A DNA stretch of 64,000 bases from Ceratothoa steindachneri. Its lineage: Eukaryota > Arthropoda > Malacostraca > Isopoda > Cymothoidae. Where the stretch lies: positions 154,222,672 through 154,286,671 of the forward strand of contig OZ018324.1 of assembly GCA_963969495.1 (NCBI GenBank), given 5' to 3'. Positions within the stretch are counted from its first letter, which is position 1, and the number at the start of each line of letters is the position of its first letter. A program made the position numbers and the translations under genes. The notes under the pieces are model-generated. The model saw only the letters and a list, made by a program, of their open reading frames with translations, did not search any database and was not told the DNA's origin. Positions 11,123 to 26,504 of the stretch are shown here, piece by piece.

Positions 11123-11126
<4 letters not shown>
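10131..11126. other. unassigned sequence
   Basis: Overlapping frames at 10,220-10,525 on both strands show no domain. A TG-rich stretch at about 10,695-10,755 is low complexity. Nothing else is supported. Confidence 0.4.

Positions 11127-11156
<30 letters not shown>
11127..11156 (+). repeat. (TC)n microsatellite
   Basis: About fifteen CT units. Confidence 0.85.

Positions 11157-13177
<2,021 letters not shown>

Positions 13178-13227
<50 letters not shown>
13178..13227 (+). repeat. (TA)n microsatellite
   Basis: About 25 TA units at the 3-prime limit of the mariner coding region. Confidence 0.9.
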
Positions 13228-15089
<1,862 letters not shown>

Positions 15090-15708
15090 TATACTAGGAA
15101 AGGTACCCGACGTTGCCCGGGTATAAAAAAATAGATTGAACAAATTAAATTCTCTACTTGACTTAAATTGCGTAATTAATAGTTGGTAGGTATAGGAATG
15201 GAAGGTTTATTTTTACCTTTGTGTAATGCAGTAGTGTATGATGAAAGACTAACAGAGAACAATTTTCACATTACCGTATAACCTAGGTCCATGCTTAGAT
15301 TAAGCGAATTTAATCACTACACAAAACATGTTCATTGATGCGGGCGGGCAAGCGTGACTATGCCGTTGGCAGCCATATAATTTAAAGCGTGTGTCAAGCA
15401 AATATGCACGATTTTTAACTAAATATCTAAATTATTCTATTCGAAGGCATGCTGATAATATGCATTATCGCATTTTTAAGCATTGCAGTCGAAAAATTGG
15501 TCTATCAAACCTTAATTTTTTCCCAGGCAATGTTGTTTTAATTGCAAATCATAGCCGCGAATACTTGTTCAAAAAAGCATAGGAAATGCATATGTGGAGC
15601 TCATAGATATTGACGAGCTGATTTAAAATCTGCAAAACTTTTAGTATGGCTTCAATGTTTTTGGAGTTATGGAGAAGCGAACATTTCTCGTCCAGACAAG
15701 ATTGCTAA

Positions 15709-15711
<3 letters not shown>
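15090..15711. other. unassigned sequence
   Basis: A short inverted pair, TACCCG...CGGGTA near 15,106-15,124, follows the MITE. The 63-codon plus-strand frame at 15,391 is unassigned. Confidence 0.35.
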
Positions 15712-17260
<1,549 letters not shown>

Positions 17261-17279
17261 ATTGGGGGATATCATCTCT

Positions 17280-17792
17280 GATAGATATTTTCATTATACT
17301 GGAAAATTCTTCTGACAGATGAAATAATAGATTTTCTTTCCTTTTCATATTGAGCAATGAACGTGAAGTGAGCATTATTACTCGTACATAGTCAGTAGAC
17401 ACTTTCCGTTGCATTTTATCAGATTAAAACAGTAAATCTTGAGATGATAATTTCTGTTTCATTTTCAGATTAATTTTATGTGTGAGTGCTTTTTCATTTT
17501 TAAAATAGTCAATGCCTTTTATTTTTGTTTCCTTTCCTCTTGCCAATATAGTATTCGATGCATAATTATTTACTTCCTTCATTTTCCGATAGACTGTGAA
17601 TGCATGTGTAGGCTTAGTAATATTTTAGATATCCCCTGTAAATTGAAACTCACAAAGCCCTACTTCATAATGACTGTGGTCTGTTATAATGGATTTGTGT
17701 AATTCAATTCTATATTGAGACATGTTATTTTGAGGGTAAACATCCAGGGAGGATGAGGAAGGAATGGTAACATAATAACTCTTTGAATCCAT
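17280..17792 (-). pseudogene. conserved Polinton virion-type ORF
   Basis: ATG at 17,792 on the minus strand opens MDSKSYYVTIPSSSSLDVYP, then YEVGLCEFQF after about 45 residues. A short YVT(L/I)PS-N/S-S...YP N-terminus and an EVGL-E-(I/F)-Q block are shared by an uncharacterised protein common in invertebrate Polinton/adintovirus elements. I know this from family patterns only. A stop follows near residue 57 and the frame shifts, with further similarity to about 17,290. It lies directly downstream of the integrase on the same strand. Function in the particle is unproven. Confidence 0.5.
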
Positions 17793-17859
17793 CTTCACAA
17801 CTGATAAAAAACCTTCCTCATCTCCTACATTTATATAATTTCACAAATAAATGTGCTCA

Positions 17860-18930
17860 AGATTGCAATGCAATATCCCATGCCTTGACGTATGAGTTAA
17901 ACGAATTTGGGTACCCTCGCTATTTTACAAAATAATGCCTGTTTTCTCCATGCCACTTCACTTTAACTATCCTCTCTACTACATATTTCTTACGGGAGTC
18001 AAACTTTACTTTCTGTAGTTCTTCTTCATAAACTCCACCTTCAATATGTCCTCGATTTAAATCTTCAATATAATACAGGTCTAATAGATTTCAAATCCTA
18101 TATATCTTGTAGATTTCCTCACTCCACCCTATCTCCTATTCTTCTTTTAAAATTACTGTAAGCGGGTGAGGTTCTAACATAATCACCGATCTTATATAGA
18201 AACCTCTTTTTAGTAACTTCAACTCTTTGATTCGGCATAGCAATATCATGTATAGCTTTGAACTCTGTTCCCAATCATTCTATGTTTAGAATTATTATAA
18301 ACCCTTGCAAAATCATCTAACACGTCGATGTATTTCCATGTATTATTAAAGGAAAAATATCTGAAAAGTGTGTCCTTTATTGTTCCTTGTACACACTCCA
18401 CAAAACTAGCTTTGTTTAGCAAATGAACATGATATACGCCGATATTATTTTCGTTTAATAAGCCTTTCATCTTCTATCTTTTAAACTCTCCCCCATCTTC
18501 AGAACATATATAACCTAGAATCCATCCGATTTCTTCCATGAGATTTCATATGGCATTTGATACTACCTGATCCGTCTTCTCCTTTAAAGGAATTAGCCAG
18601 AGATATCTATAATACACGTGAATTAACAGAGTATGTAGTGTGCACCATAATTAAAACTTTTAAATTTGTACATCACAGTTAGATCTAGCTGCTAAATCTC
18701 ATTTGAACCTTGTGCTTTTACGTGTTTTGTCTTGAATCTTGTTCGCACGGACTTGTGTAGTGTATAACTATCCAAAACTGAGAGAAAGTTTCCACGTCAG
18801 ATCTTTTATCGATCTTTTTTAAGATTTGAATAGCAGATTTACCCCACCAAAAGTTGTTAGCAGACTCAGGAATGTGTACAAGAATAACAATCGGAGCTTC
18901 GTTTTTAACTGAATATCTCATTCATTTTAC
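17860..18930 (-). pseudogene. Polinton-type DDE integrase with chromodomain
   Basis: Read on the minus strand in several frames. A core stretch near 18,600 (LWLIPLKEKTDQVV) is followed at about 18,515-18,480 by CSEDGGEFKR, matching the second-Asp motif, and at about 18,420 by NKASFVECVQGTIKDTLF, matching the V-E-R block with the catalytic Glu. WKYIDVLDDF...YNNSKHRMIG follows. After a GDYVR basic strand, at about 18,000-17,890, comes a chromodomain-like segment (YVVERIVKVKW...Y-P-N-S-F-N). This protein would insert the element DNA into the host genome, the chromodomain probably guiding site choice. Stops and shifts are present; the first Asp and the N-terminal zinc region are not clear. Confidence 0.75.
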
Positions 18931-19140
18931 ACTTTTTAACTATTCAATAAAAGACAGCTTAACTTAAAAATCTAATTTTATTTTACATCTAAGTTAAAAT
19001 ACATAATTTCAATTAAAAGTACATGGATGTCAGCAACCTTATTCCTTTGTACACATTTACTGATTCTCTGAATCAAAAGAGCTGGGTTAATCCTGTTAGG
19101 AAAACAGTATTCGATATGCAACGGATATCAATTATTAATG
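18931..19140. other. spacer inside the Polinton
   Basis: No recognised coding sequence. It ends where similarity to 7056 begins, at TATATTTATAATCCAAC. Confidence 0.4.
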
Positions 19141-20070
19141 TATATTTATAATCCAACTTTATATTTTTGAAAATTAATATCAGAACGTTTTTTATATGAT
19201 CTAGAATTGGAATAAACATATTTGTTAAGGAATTGTGCTCTAATAAAAAAATATTTTTATCAGGGGTGAACTTAAACTTCTTACAAGTCTTGATGACGCA
19301 GGCTACTGACGCTCCATCATCTGGACTTCCATGGTGATACTGGTTAATAGATATTTATTTTATTAAATTTTATTTACATGTAAGGGTGACGTAGTGGTAG
19401 TCATAGTTCGATAGTGTATCCTCCCTTGTTGAGAAAACAATGGAATTCATCAAACGACACATTCTTTATATAGTCAGCTTATGTGATTATAGGTTGAAGT
19501 TTTCGACATTTATCGAATCCATTGTGGAATGCCAGATAACAAGCATCAACCGCATTATGTAAATACTTCATCTGACGAAAACTTTGATGAAACTCGTCTT
19601 CAAGTTTTAGAAAAGTATTGACTTCATACTCATTCTATAGCGCGTTTTTAAATCGTATAGGAATGCACTCTTCATCCCGTTTCCAGTAAATACCGAAATG
19701 TATACTTGGAAATAGACTGTTTGTATTTGCCCTCACTATACACTTTAGCTGTTTTACACCGTAGTCCTTCACGAGTTGATCTACAAGAGGAAAATTTTTG
19801 TTTTAACCTGTGTATTTCCTCAAACACAAGCTAAAACTCGTTCTCACTAAGTAATTGCTTATCGTTATAGCGATTTCTCCCGTAGATATTGTTAAAGATC
19901 ACAAACATAACCGGATTTTGTTCTAGTAATCTTTAAAAGGCTGAATATATTAATTTTATATTCTTGTTGTATAATGTGATTCACCTGGAATCGAGACATA
20001 GCTTCTTACGCGTTTGTGTTCGACGGAATCCTGATAGCCACTGATACAAAGTCCAATGGGATAGGGTTTC
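19141..20070 (-). pseudogene. unknown Polinton-associated ORF, copy 2, with flank
   Basis: Direct-repeat copy of 7056-7884 plus 8815-8925, without the solo LTR. The ORF on the minus strand keeps the same motifs (KITRTKSGYV, HFGIYWKRDEECI, DEFHQSFRQMKYLHNAVDACYLA) but has its own frameshifts near 19,800-19,910. Since copy 1 and copy 2 are broken at different places, both derive from an intact ORF of about 170 codons. Lying between the integrase and ATPase-side genes on the same strand supports membership of the Polinton. Function unknown. Confidence 0.55.
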
Positions 20071-20927
20071 TTTGATGCGACTTGAATATTCATGTTTTGT
20101 GTCGTGCAGAATTGCAACTTAACTTTTTACAATCCTTTGATTGGTCCTTTTAGTTGCCATTTTTCATGGGTAAAATTGATTAATAATTCAACCACTTCCT
20201 AGGTTTTGCTGTTGACAATAAAAAGAAGTACGACGTGTGTTTGCGCGAATCACTGAGCTTGATTGAGGTAGAGAAAGCTGATGTGTGCGTAATATTTTCT
20301 AACTCCTTCCGACGTTGCTAGTTTTTTATGATAGATTTAGCGAAATTAGAAGATATTAATTTTACTTTTACCTCCCCCCAGAAGGTGGGTGGTGATCTTT
20401 TCCACGTTCTTGATAAATAATTGAGTAGGTTGATAATGTTAGATTGTTGAAATCTTTAACCTTCGATAGTAATCACCCCATCATTACCCCAACTGAATCC
20501 CTGTGTATCTTTTAGTGACTGATAAATTAATCTACCTCTTTCATGAACATTATGCTCCAGTGTTTCCAGTACTTTATCTGTATAATCGTTTATTTGTTCC
20601 TTGTTACTCTCATTAAATTAAACGGTAGATTGTTTCGCAACCTTATCATACTGTTTCAAATAGCGTTCCAACGCGTTCTGCTAAAGGATAACACATCTAT
20701 CTGGTGGGATGTGCGAATTATTTAGTATAGTAGTCAACTCTCTCTGCAAAGATAAGAGTCTTTCTTGTGATACTTCTCTCTTTTTCAGGATAAACAATTA
20801 TTTTTTCCATCTTAGAAGGTATGAGAGGATAGGTATTAGAACAGAGAATAAGATTGTTAGAAATGATCCTCCACGCTGATTTATTATTTTTTTCGTTAGA
20901 CGTATATGTCCTGGCTTCCGAGCTCAC
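20071..20927 (-). pseudogene. Polinton-type conserved ORF, degraded
   Basis: Continues the minus-strand gene series. The frame from 20,927 to 20,718 contains KMEKIIVYPEKE. With frame changes, further downstream sequence includes a block like G-x-x-I-x-G and Q-S-N-I-I-N-L-L-N near 20,470-20,420, a pattern I associate with a conserved small protein in Polinton/adintovirus elements. Many stops are present. The role is unknown; the assignment rests on position and weak motifs. Confidence 0.4.
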
Positions 20928-21133
20928 ATACGTATCAACCGTTTAAATCGTGATATCTTTTGTTTCTGTGATGTTGTCATCGGAAAATTACCTTTTATTA
21001 GATTAAGACACATTTCACATACACATATGACGAAATCACTATCCATGCTTCCTATGATTATTTTTTTCATCTTTTTAGAGAGAGCGTGGATACTATGGAA
21101 TAGATACGCATATCTTTTCATTCTATGCCTCAT
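20924..21133 (-). pseudogene. small conserved Polinton protein
   Basis: 69-codon minus-strand ORF immediately downstream of, and overlapping by 4 bases with, the ATPase frame. It is basic and contains FVICVCEMCLNLIKGNFPMT followed by QKQKISRFKRL. The pattern C-x-x-C-x-N-(V/L)-(L/I)-x-G-N-(V/F)-x-(L/M)-(S/T), then a K/R-rich K-x-K-(L/I)-x-(R/K)-(Y/F)-K tail, is shared by a very common, uncharacterised small protein of invertebrate Polintons. The 4-base overlap suggests translational coupling or tight packing. The reading frame is open, but the initiation codon and completeness are uncertain. Confidence 0.6.
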
Positions 21134-22660
21134 TTTAAAAGATATATGCTTTCGATTTCGTTTGGAAATAGTTTTGTCCGTAAGCTAAATCGTACAGTGT
21201 TTCTCGGACTGAAATCACAGAGAAAATAGCCATAAGGTTTTGAAACTGCTTCTTTATATATCTTCATGAAGTTGTTCCGTTCATCAGGCATTATTTGTCC
21301 AGTAAATATATTTATCTGGGAGATGTCTCTTTTATGGTTAAATAAGAATAGATCGTGACAATTTAAGGTAATATCGCGGATACACGAATTTTTATAGAAG
21401 AGACTTTGGGCCATTAGGAATATAGAGATATTCCTATGGAGGGAGGTCACTGTAAATATCTCTGATACGAGGGGCAGTCAATAGATCTTGCGAATCGGTA
21501 GGGCAAAACAGAGGAAGGGGGATGGCTGTTTTTGGGGGTGTTAGGACAAGTTATGACAAGTCAGCACCTGCAGCCGCACGCTCCTGCCTCGTCTATTTAA
21601 GAAGCAGTAGCTGATCGCAGATCGTCAGTCAAAAATGTTTCAACAATGGACAAGGTTGAGCACCGCGCAGTGATCAAACTTTTGACCAAGGAAGGCAAGA
21701 ATGCAAAAAAGATCCATGAACGCATGCAACCATTGCAACCATTGCTCGCTGGAATAGAGAGTTCCGCCATGGTAGTGAGTCCCTTGAAGATGTCCCCCGT
21801 CCAGGACGCCCGTCAGACGTGACCAACGAATACAATGTGGCCCGTGTGGAGAGGATCATCCTCGAAAATCGACGGATGAAGGTCGAAGAAATCGAGCGAA
21901 AACTTGGAATATCACATGGAAGTGTTATCAACATCATCCGCGACAATTTAGCCATGACCAAGGTCTCTGTTGTGGGGTCTCTAGAAACCTCACGCCCCAT
22001 GATCGACTTCAACGTCGTCAAAGTCCACAAGGCCAGAGTTGCACAAGCTCCCCTGCGTGAGTGCAGATTCGAGGAGCTCAACCATCCCCCCTACAGCCCT
22101 GATTTGGCCCCTAGCAACTACTTTTTATTCCGCCAGCTCAAGGCTGCACTGCGTGGACGCCGGTTTGGGGACGATGAAGATGTCCAGCTCGCCGTCCAGG
22201 AGTGGATTGAACAGCAGTCGGGAGATTTCTGGTTTTCGGGAATTCGAAGCCTTAGGGACAAGTGGCGCAAGTGCATTGAAGTCGAGGGTAGTTATATTAA
22301 AAAATAATAAAACCCTTTTCCTCATATCTCGTTTCCTTATATCCGAATTGCAAAACTTATTCACTGCACCTCGTATATTTGCATCTATATTCCGCATTTA
22401 GTCATCTAAAATAAGGAGTGTATGACTTTTTCTATCTAAAGATGACACATCATACACACTTTCGTGAAACATTACTACGTATTTAAATTATTCATAGTCT
22501 TTTTGCCATAGAGTGCAACATCAGATGATTCTATCAACGCGTTGAGTAAACATCTTATCTCTATTCCGGAGTATACGAAATAGAAAGTAAATTTTTCCGC
22601 TAGACATCGGCCCAATGATGGATGAAGTACATGGGGATATAAATTTAATTATTTTCACAC
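21130..22660 (-). pseudogene. genome-packaging ATPase (A32-like), split by mariner
   Basis: Would pump element DNA into capsids. On the minus strand, Walker A is GPMSSGKI at 22,613-22,590, with Ile where Ser/Thr is usual. Walker B, LLILDD, lies at about 22,420-22,400. A 906-bp mariner (21,468-22,373) then interrupts the gene. On its far side the same reading frame resumes with HRNISIFLMAQSLFY, and ends SKPYGYFLCDFSP...LRTKLFPNE near 21,150. These motifs fit the FtsK/HerA-type ATPases of Polintons and related viruses. Stops occur in the N-terminal part. The gene diverges from PolB across about 200 bp of duplicated sequence. Confidence 0.8.
21468..22373 (+). mobile_element. mariner, internally deleted copy
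   Basis: 906-bp element with TA at 21,466-21,467 and 22,374-22,375. It has the same terminal repeats as the 5.8 kb mariner (CGAGGGGCAGTCAATAG and inverted GCAAAACTTATTCACTG). Start MDKVEHRAVIKL at 21,645. The coding region jumps from the linker (IDFNVVK) straight to VHKARVAQAPLR, removing the first two catalytic aspartates. The third motif SPDLAPSNYFLF has Asn for the Asp/Ser-Asp pair. The deletion point coincides with the damaged junction of the other copy. It sits inside the Polinton ATPase. Confidence 0.9.
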
Positions 22661-22665
22661 GTCCT

Positions 22666-23069
22666 TCACTCATACTTTCCTTATGTATAAGGAATGAGGC
22701 AACTTATTTCAGATAACTATTAACGAAAATTTTGTATCCCTTTTAGATCAACTAAAACAATATTTACTCCTCCTGCAAAACGAAAGCGGATCTACCGAAC
22801 CAGGACAACCTCTTCCTCTTTACCTAACCCCTTATCGAGTCAAGGTATCGTCGGTGTGGAGTCCGAGTACGTGTTTATCACTCATATTTTCCTTTTGTAT
22901 AATGAATGAGCCAATTTCTTTCAGATAACTATATACAAAATCTTTTTCTCTCTTTTAAGATCATCAAAAACAATGTTTACTACTCCTGCAAAACGAAAGC
23001 AGATCCTTTGAAACAAGCCAACCTCTTCCTCTTTACCCAACCCCTCATCGAGTGAAGGTCTCGTCGGTG
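22666..23069 (+). repeat. direct duplication of about 190 bp between ATPase and PolB
   Basis: 22,666-22,856 and 22,878-23,069 are diverged direct copies (both start TCACTCATA, both end GAGT-AAGGT-TCGTCGG). Each contains a short plus-strand frame reading FT(P/T)PAKRKR/Q, a basic nuclear-localisation-like peptide, but only the second has ATG (22,973). This intergenic region may have held the divergent promoters. Confidence 0.75.
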
Positions 23070-24870
23070 AAATTTTACCCATAGCTAATTCTGCTCCAAC
23101 TAGTGTGCCTAATGAAGATGACGACGACGATGATGATGATGACGATGATGTTGATGATAAATCTTTTCATCGAAAGAATACCTGACCTTCTGAACATTAA
23201 CTACGGTGCCATTACACTGAAATCTGACGGTGAGGATGTAGAACTCGCAATAGAAGGTGAACGCCCAAACATAGAAGATAGATCATGTAACAACACTATT
23301 TTTTTTTAGGATAGAGAAGTAAATGGACTGTGTAGAACTTCGTACCCTCATACGCAAGAAAATCCTTTACAGCAAAGACAAAATCATTCTCGTGTAAAAG
23401 TTACACCCTTAAGAGAAAACAGGCATGAAAACCTTCTCATCATTTTATACCGTGTAGTCGTGGAGAAACCAGAAGAAGCTGGTGTTGGGCGAGCAAGTGC
23501 GTGAGCTTTCACGGCATATATTGAATCTACCATGGCTTCAGGAGGGCGATTATCGTGTAGATATAAGTTTTGAAATTACGGATGCAACGGCTGATATGAT
23601 CTATTTACAAAATCCATTCATTAAACTGCGCGAATCGACACTATTCGATTGTATCATGGGACGATTCGAGACAGTATTCCATTCTGCGGATACAATTGAG
23701 TTTGGAACTTTAAATCTTTTAGTTCGTATTTATAGAATTCCTGCAGGCTACGCTATAATACCATCTAATATTCGATTTGATCGGAATAAAATATATAGAA
23801 GACATATTAATTCTACAGGACCCGCATTTGTTTCTTCAATCCTCACGAAAAAAATGAAGGAGAATGTTCTTGCAAACAACTTCTGGCTTCCGACAATAAT
23901 AAAAGAATCTCAGGAGTTGGCGAGAAAATGTAATCTTGTTTACAAAGAGACTGTGACTGTAGCTCAGTTCTCCTTGATAGAACGCGAGCAAAGATACAGG
24001 ATCCTCGCATTTACGACTACAGGGGATGAACGCAAATTCAAATTACTTTATCGACCAACATATCCTGAAAAATCAACCCCACTCCTATTCATTGGTCTTG
24101 AAGGTGAAACCTACTATCCAATTTGAAACATTAGTGATCCATATATTATAAACAAGTTACTTTCTTTTAATCAAGGTATGTGTTTTCTTGCTATACGTTC
24201 CATGACAATGTAACGGGCCACCTAAAAGATTGTGAAGGGGTATTCAGTCAGTGTTTTGGGCATTGTGATGGAGAAAGAAATCGAGGCATTTTATGTAATG
24301 AGTGCAGTCGATCATTCTACAACCAATCATGTTTTGAAACGCACAAGAAGCTTCATAAATGTGTGAAATTTGTATGTGTCGTAGATGTAATCAGATAATC
24401 ATGCAGAGTGCAAACGGAATGAGACGACACGAAGTGTGGAAAGTTGTTTTGTTCTAAATATTATACATACTATAAAGCGGATGGAACAGAGCATACGAGC
24501 TGGATGAAGAGGTCGAAGAAGTGGATGGTCAAGAAATGGAATGCCGCGTATTATGACATTGAAACCTATAAAAAGTGGGATGATTCATACTTTTTCCTTA
24601 AACATATATTGGTTATTCAGATAATTCACTGGTCAACAAAGTTTTTGTTGCATTGATATCAAACACTTGGTACGAGTATTACCTGATATCTTGCACTGAT
24701 TTCAGATCTGAAGTTAGTTTTTTCCTTAGTGCTCTACTTTTATTGCAATTAAGGTATTTGAAAATCTCAAAATTTCGTCATCATCACATTGACGTTGAGG
24801 TCTCTCAAGAAATATATGTGATGAAATATGCTATAAAACTCCTTAATATAGCTGGGTCATAAAAAAGAAA
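22973..24870 (+). pseudogene. Polinton protein-primed DNA polymerase B, N-terminal part
   Basis: Would replicate the element by protein priming. Possible start ATG at 22,973 (MFTTPAKRKQ), with an acidic (GAY)n tract at about 23,116-23,160. The best frame is 23,482-24,123, open without an ATG at its start, and matches the N-terminal domain pattern of Polinton polymerases (YRVDISFEIT...TPF-like, LNLLVRIYRIP-G). 24,180-24,398 has a cysteine-rich region (CEGVFSQCFGHC, CNECSRSFYNQSCFETHK), as expected before the exonuclease. YYDIETY at 24,549-24,569 fits exonuclease motif I (D-x-E). Frames change at each step. The palm motifs (SLYP, DTD) are absent; sequence of another element starts by about 24.96 kb. 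Confidence 0.65.
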
Positions 24871-24959
24871 ATCCAAGATAGTATAAATCTATTCAAGATA
24901 ACGATTTGAAACACTTTCCCAAATAAACAATGGTTATAGTTCATATAAAACTGATTGGT

Positions 24960-25480
24960 AGATAAGACATTTGTTACTATGGGGAGGCAACGTTTCATTG
25001 CAGTCTACTCAGGCATGAATTTCCGCTTGTAGCGCTTGCGTTTGTGGACTGCCTCCGGGCATTGTCGTTTAATGCTCCGGCAGTAATCTGCCATCGTATG
25101 TTTGTCCCATCTCCCTGGTCTTGAGGTCCTGAATGAACCGCGCGCCTTGCTTGTCACTTACTGCTCCTAGATTCTCAGGGAATCTATCAAGATGACTGTA
25201 CAGGTAATGGAATTTGACACTCATGTTACATCCAAGATCGAGAAAAGCTGACAGGATATTACCTACAAAAGTTTGATAGTTGTCAGCCTTTTTATTAGCG
25301 AGGAAGTTAGCCATCACCGCCACAAATGAAAACCATGCAGTCCTTTCCTTGTGGTTCACTTTCTGGAAAATTCTTGATTACGTACAAGTGCACGAATCTG
25401 TTCCATCAAAAACACCTTTCTTGATTTTCTCGAAGGACAAACCAGGGACGACAGAATATATGTGTTAGAAGTATTCACCG
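24960..25480 (-). pseudogene. fragment of an unassigned, repeated invertebrate protein family
   Basis: Minus-strand ORF 25,359-25,069 and neighbouring frames contain AWFSFVAVMANFLANKKADNYQ, then LGCNMSVKFHYLYSHLDRFPENLGAVSDKQGARF-QD. I recognise this arrangement (F-L-G/A-N, L-G-C-x-M-S-x-K-x-H-x-L-x-S-H-L-D, F-P-E-N-x-G-A-x-S-D-x-x-G-x-R-F-x-Q-D) as a protein family abundant in arthropod and other invertebrate genomes, often in repeats, with no function known to me. Upstream frames to about 25,480 continue it. Stops and shifts show it is dead. The abundance suggests transposon origin, which is inference. Confidence 0.6.
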
Positions 25481-26229
25481 TCAGTATTCAACGCCTTGAC
25501 AAACTGCTTCATCAAACTAAGCTTGTACTGTATCGTTATGCTGTCTGTAATTCAAGCTTTCCACATCTTTCTTTCTGTTATAAAAAAGGTTATTTCTGTC
25601 TTCTCAGTAAGGATTGCCTTCATTGTACCGCCCTTTGCTCAACGGTCTGCAATACAAGGGTTCTACATTTTTTTTTCTGTCTTTAAAAGCTTTTTGAATG
25701 TCCCAGGAAGTACAGTCTCATTATATGAGTTTAAAACCATTTCCCCAGCATCGTGGTTCATTCAAGCTGAATTACTATTTATCTTAGAGAGGGCAACCAA
25801 CGATCGACAGAAGTTGAATTGACATACCATATCATGTGATCGACAACGTGTCGTCTATCCTTAGCGACCTAGATAAACCATGTATTTACACAGCCCTCAA
25901 AGCCGCTGTCCTCGAATGCCAAGGCCCCTTGGTGCACAGCTGGAGATGCATTACAGAATGACGCAACTCTCCTTATGCATCCCATAGATCTACTGAAAAA
26001 ACTTCGGCATACTTTGGGCAACATTACCATCAAAATTACATTAGAGAGTCGTTTGTGCGGTAGTTTCTTATACAAATTCACCACACCGGTCGAACACCAA
26101 AGAAAACTGAACTTCATTATCTATGTACTACAAGACCCAATGTACCTAAAATTTAGTCATGAAGAGAGCTGTCTTCCTCACATCCAAAAACTCCAAAAAG
26201 CCAATGCACAACATCTGCAACGTCGATGA

Positions 26230-26231
<2 letters not shown>
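25481..26231. other. unassigned sequence
   Basis: Overlapping ORFs of 74-108 codons on both strands. The minus strand may continue the 25 kb family. A plus frame at 25,975-26,229 has no domain I know. Confidence 0.35.

Positions 26232-26309
<78 letters not shown>
26232..26309 (+). repeat. (TA)n microsatellite
   Basis: About 38 TA units, followed directly by CGGGTGCCCCCCCC. Confidence 0.9.
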
Positions 26310-26311
<2 letters not shown>

Positions 26312-26440
26312 GGTGCCCCCCCCCTAAAAAATGACGTAATTTAAAAAAAAAAATATCTCAGTAACCTCAATCCTATTCATGACGATTTTCAAAGGTAAGA
26401 TATGTTCAATCTTCCTCTTTTGAAGGCAAAAAACGGAATT
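26310..26440 (+). mobile_element. possible MITE end
   Basis: CGGGTGCCCCCC...AAAAAATGACGT after a TA tract, then ATATCTCAGTAACC. It resembles in layout the left end of the 14.5 kb MITE (GGCCCCC..., then ATGTCTCAATAACC). No matching inverted end was found, so it may be one end of a related element. Confidence 0.3.
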
Positions 26441-26504
26441 TTAATACCTTTTATAGTTTTCTTGTACTTGACATGTCATATTATGGATATCTTTATTTAC
26501 AGTT

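Larger units (their letters stand above)
17270..24870. mobile_element. Polinton/Maverick (adintovirus-like) element, degraded
   Basis: A set of genes typical of Polintons lies together: integrase with chromodomain, packaging ATPase, small conserved ORFs and a virion-type ORF on the minus strand, and family B DNA polymerase on the plus strand, diverging at about 22.66 kb. Each gene is broken. A PLE abuts the left side and a mariner splits the ATPase. I found no terminal inverted repeats, no capsid gene within this span and no protease. The real borders are therefore unknown and the coordinates give only the extent of recognisable genes. Full Polintons are usually 15-20 kb, so roughly half is missing. 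Confidence 0.75.
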
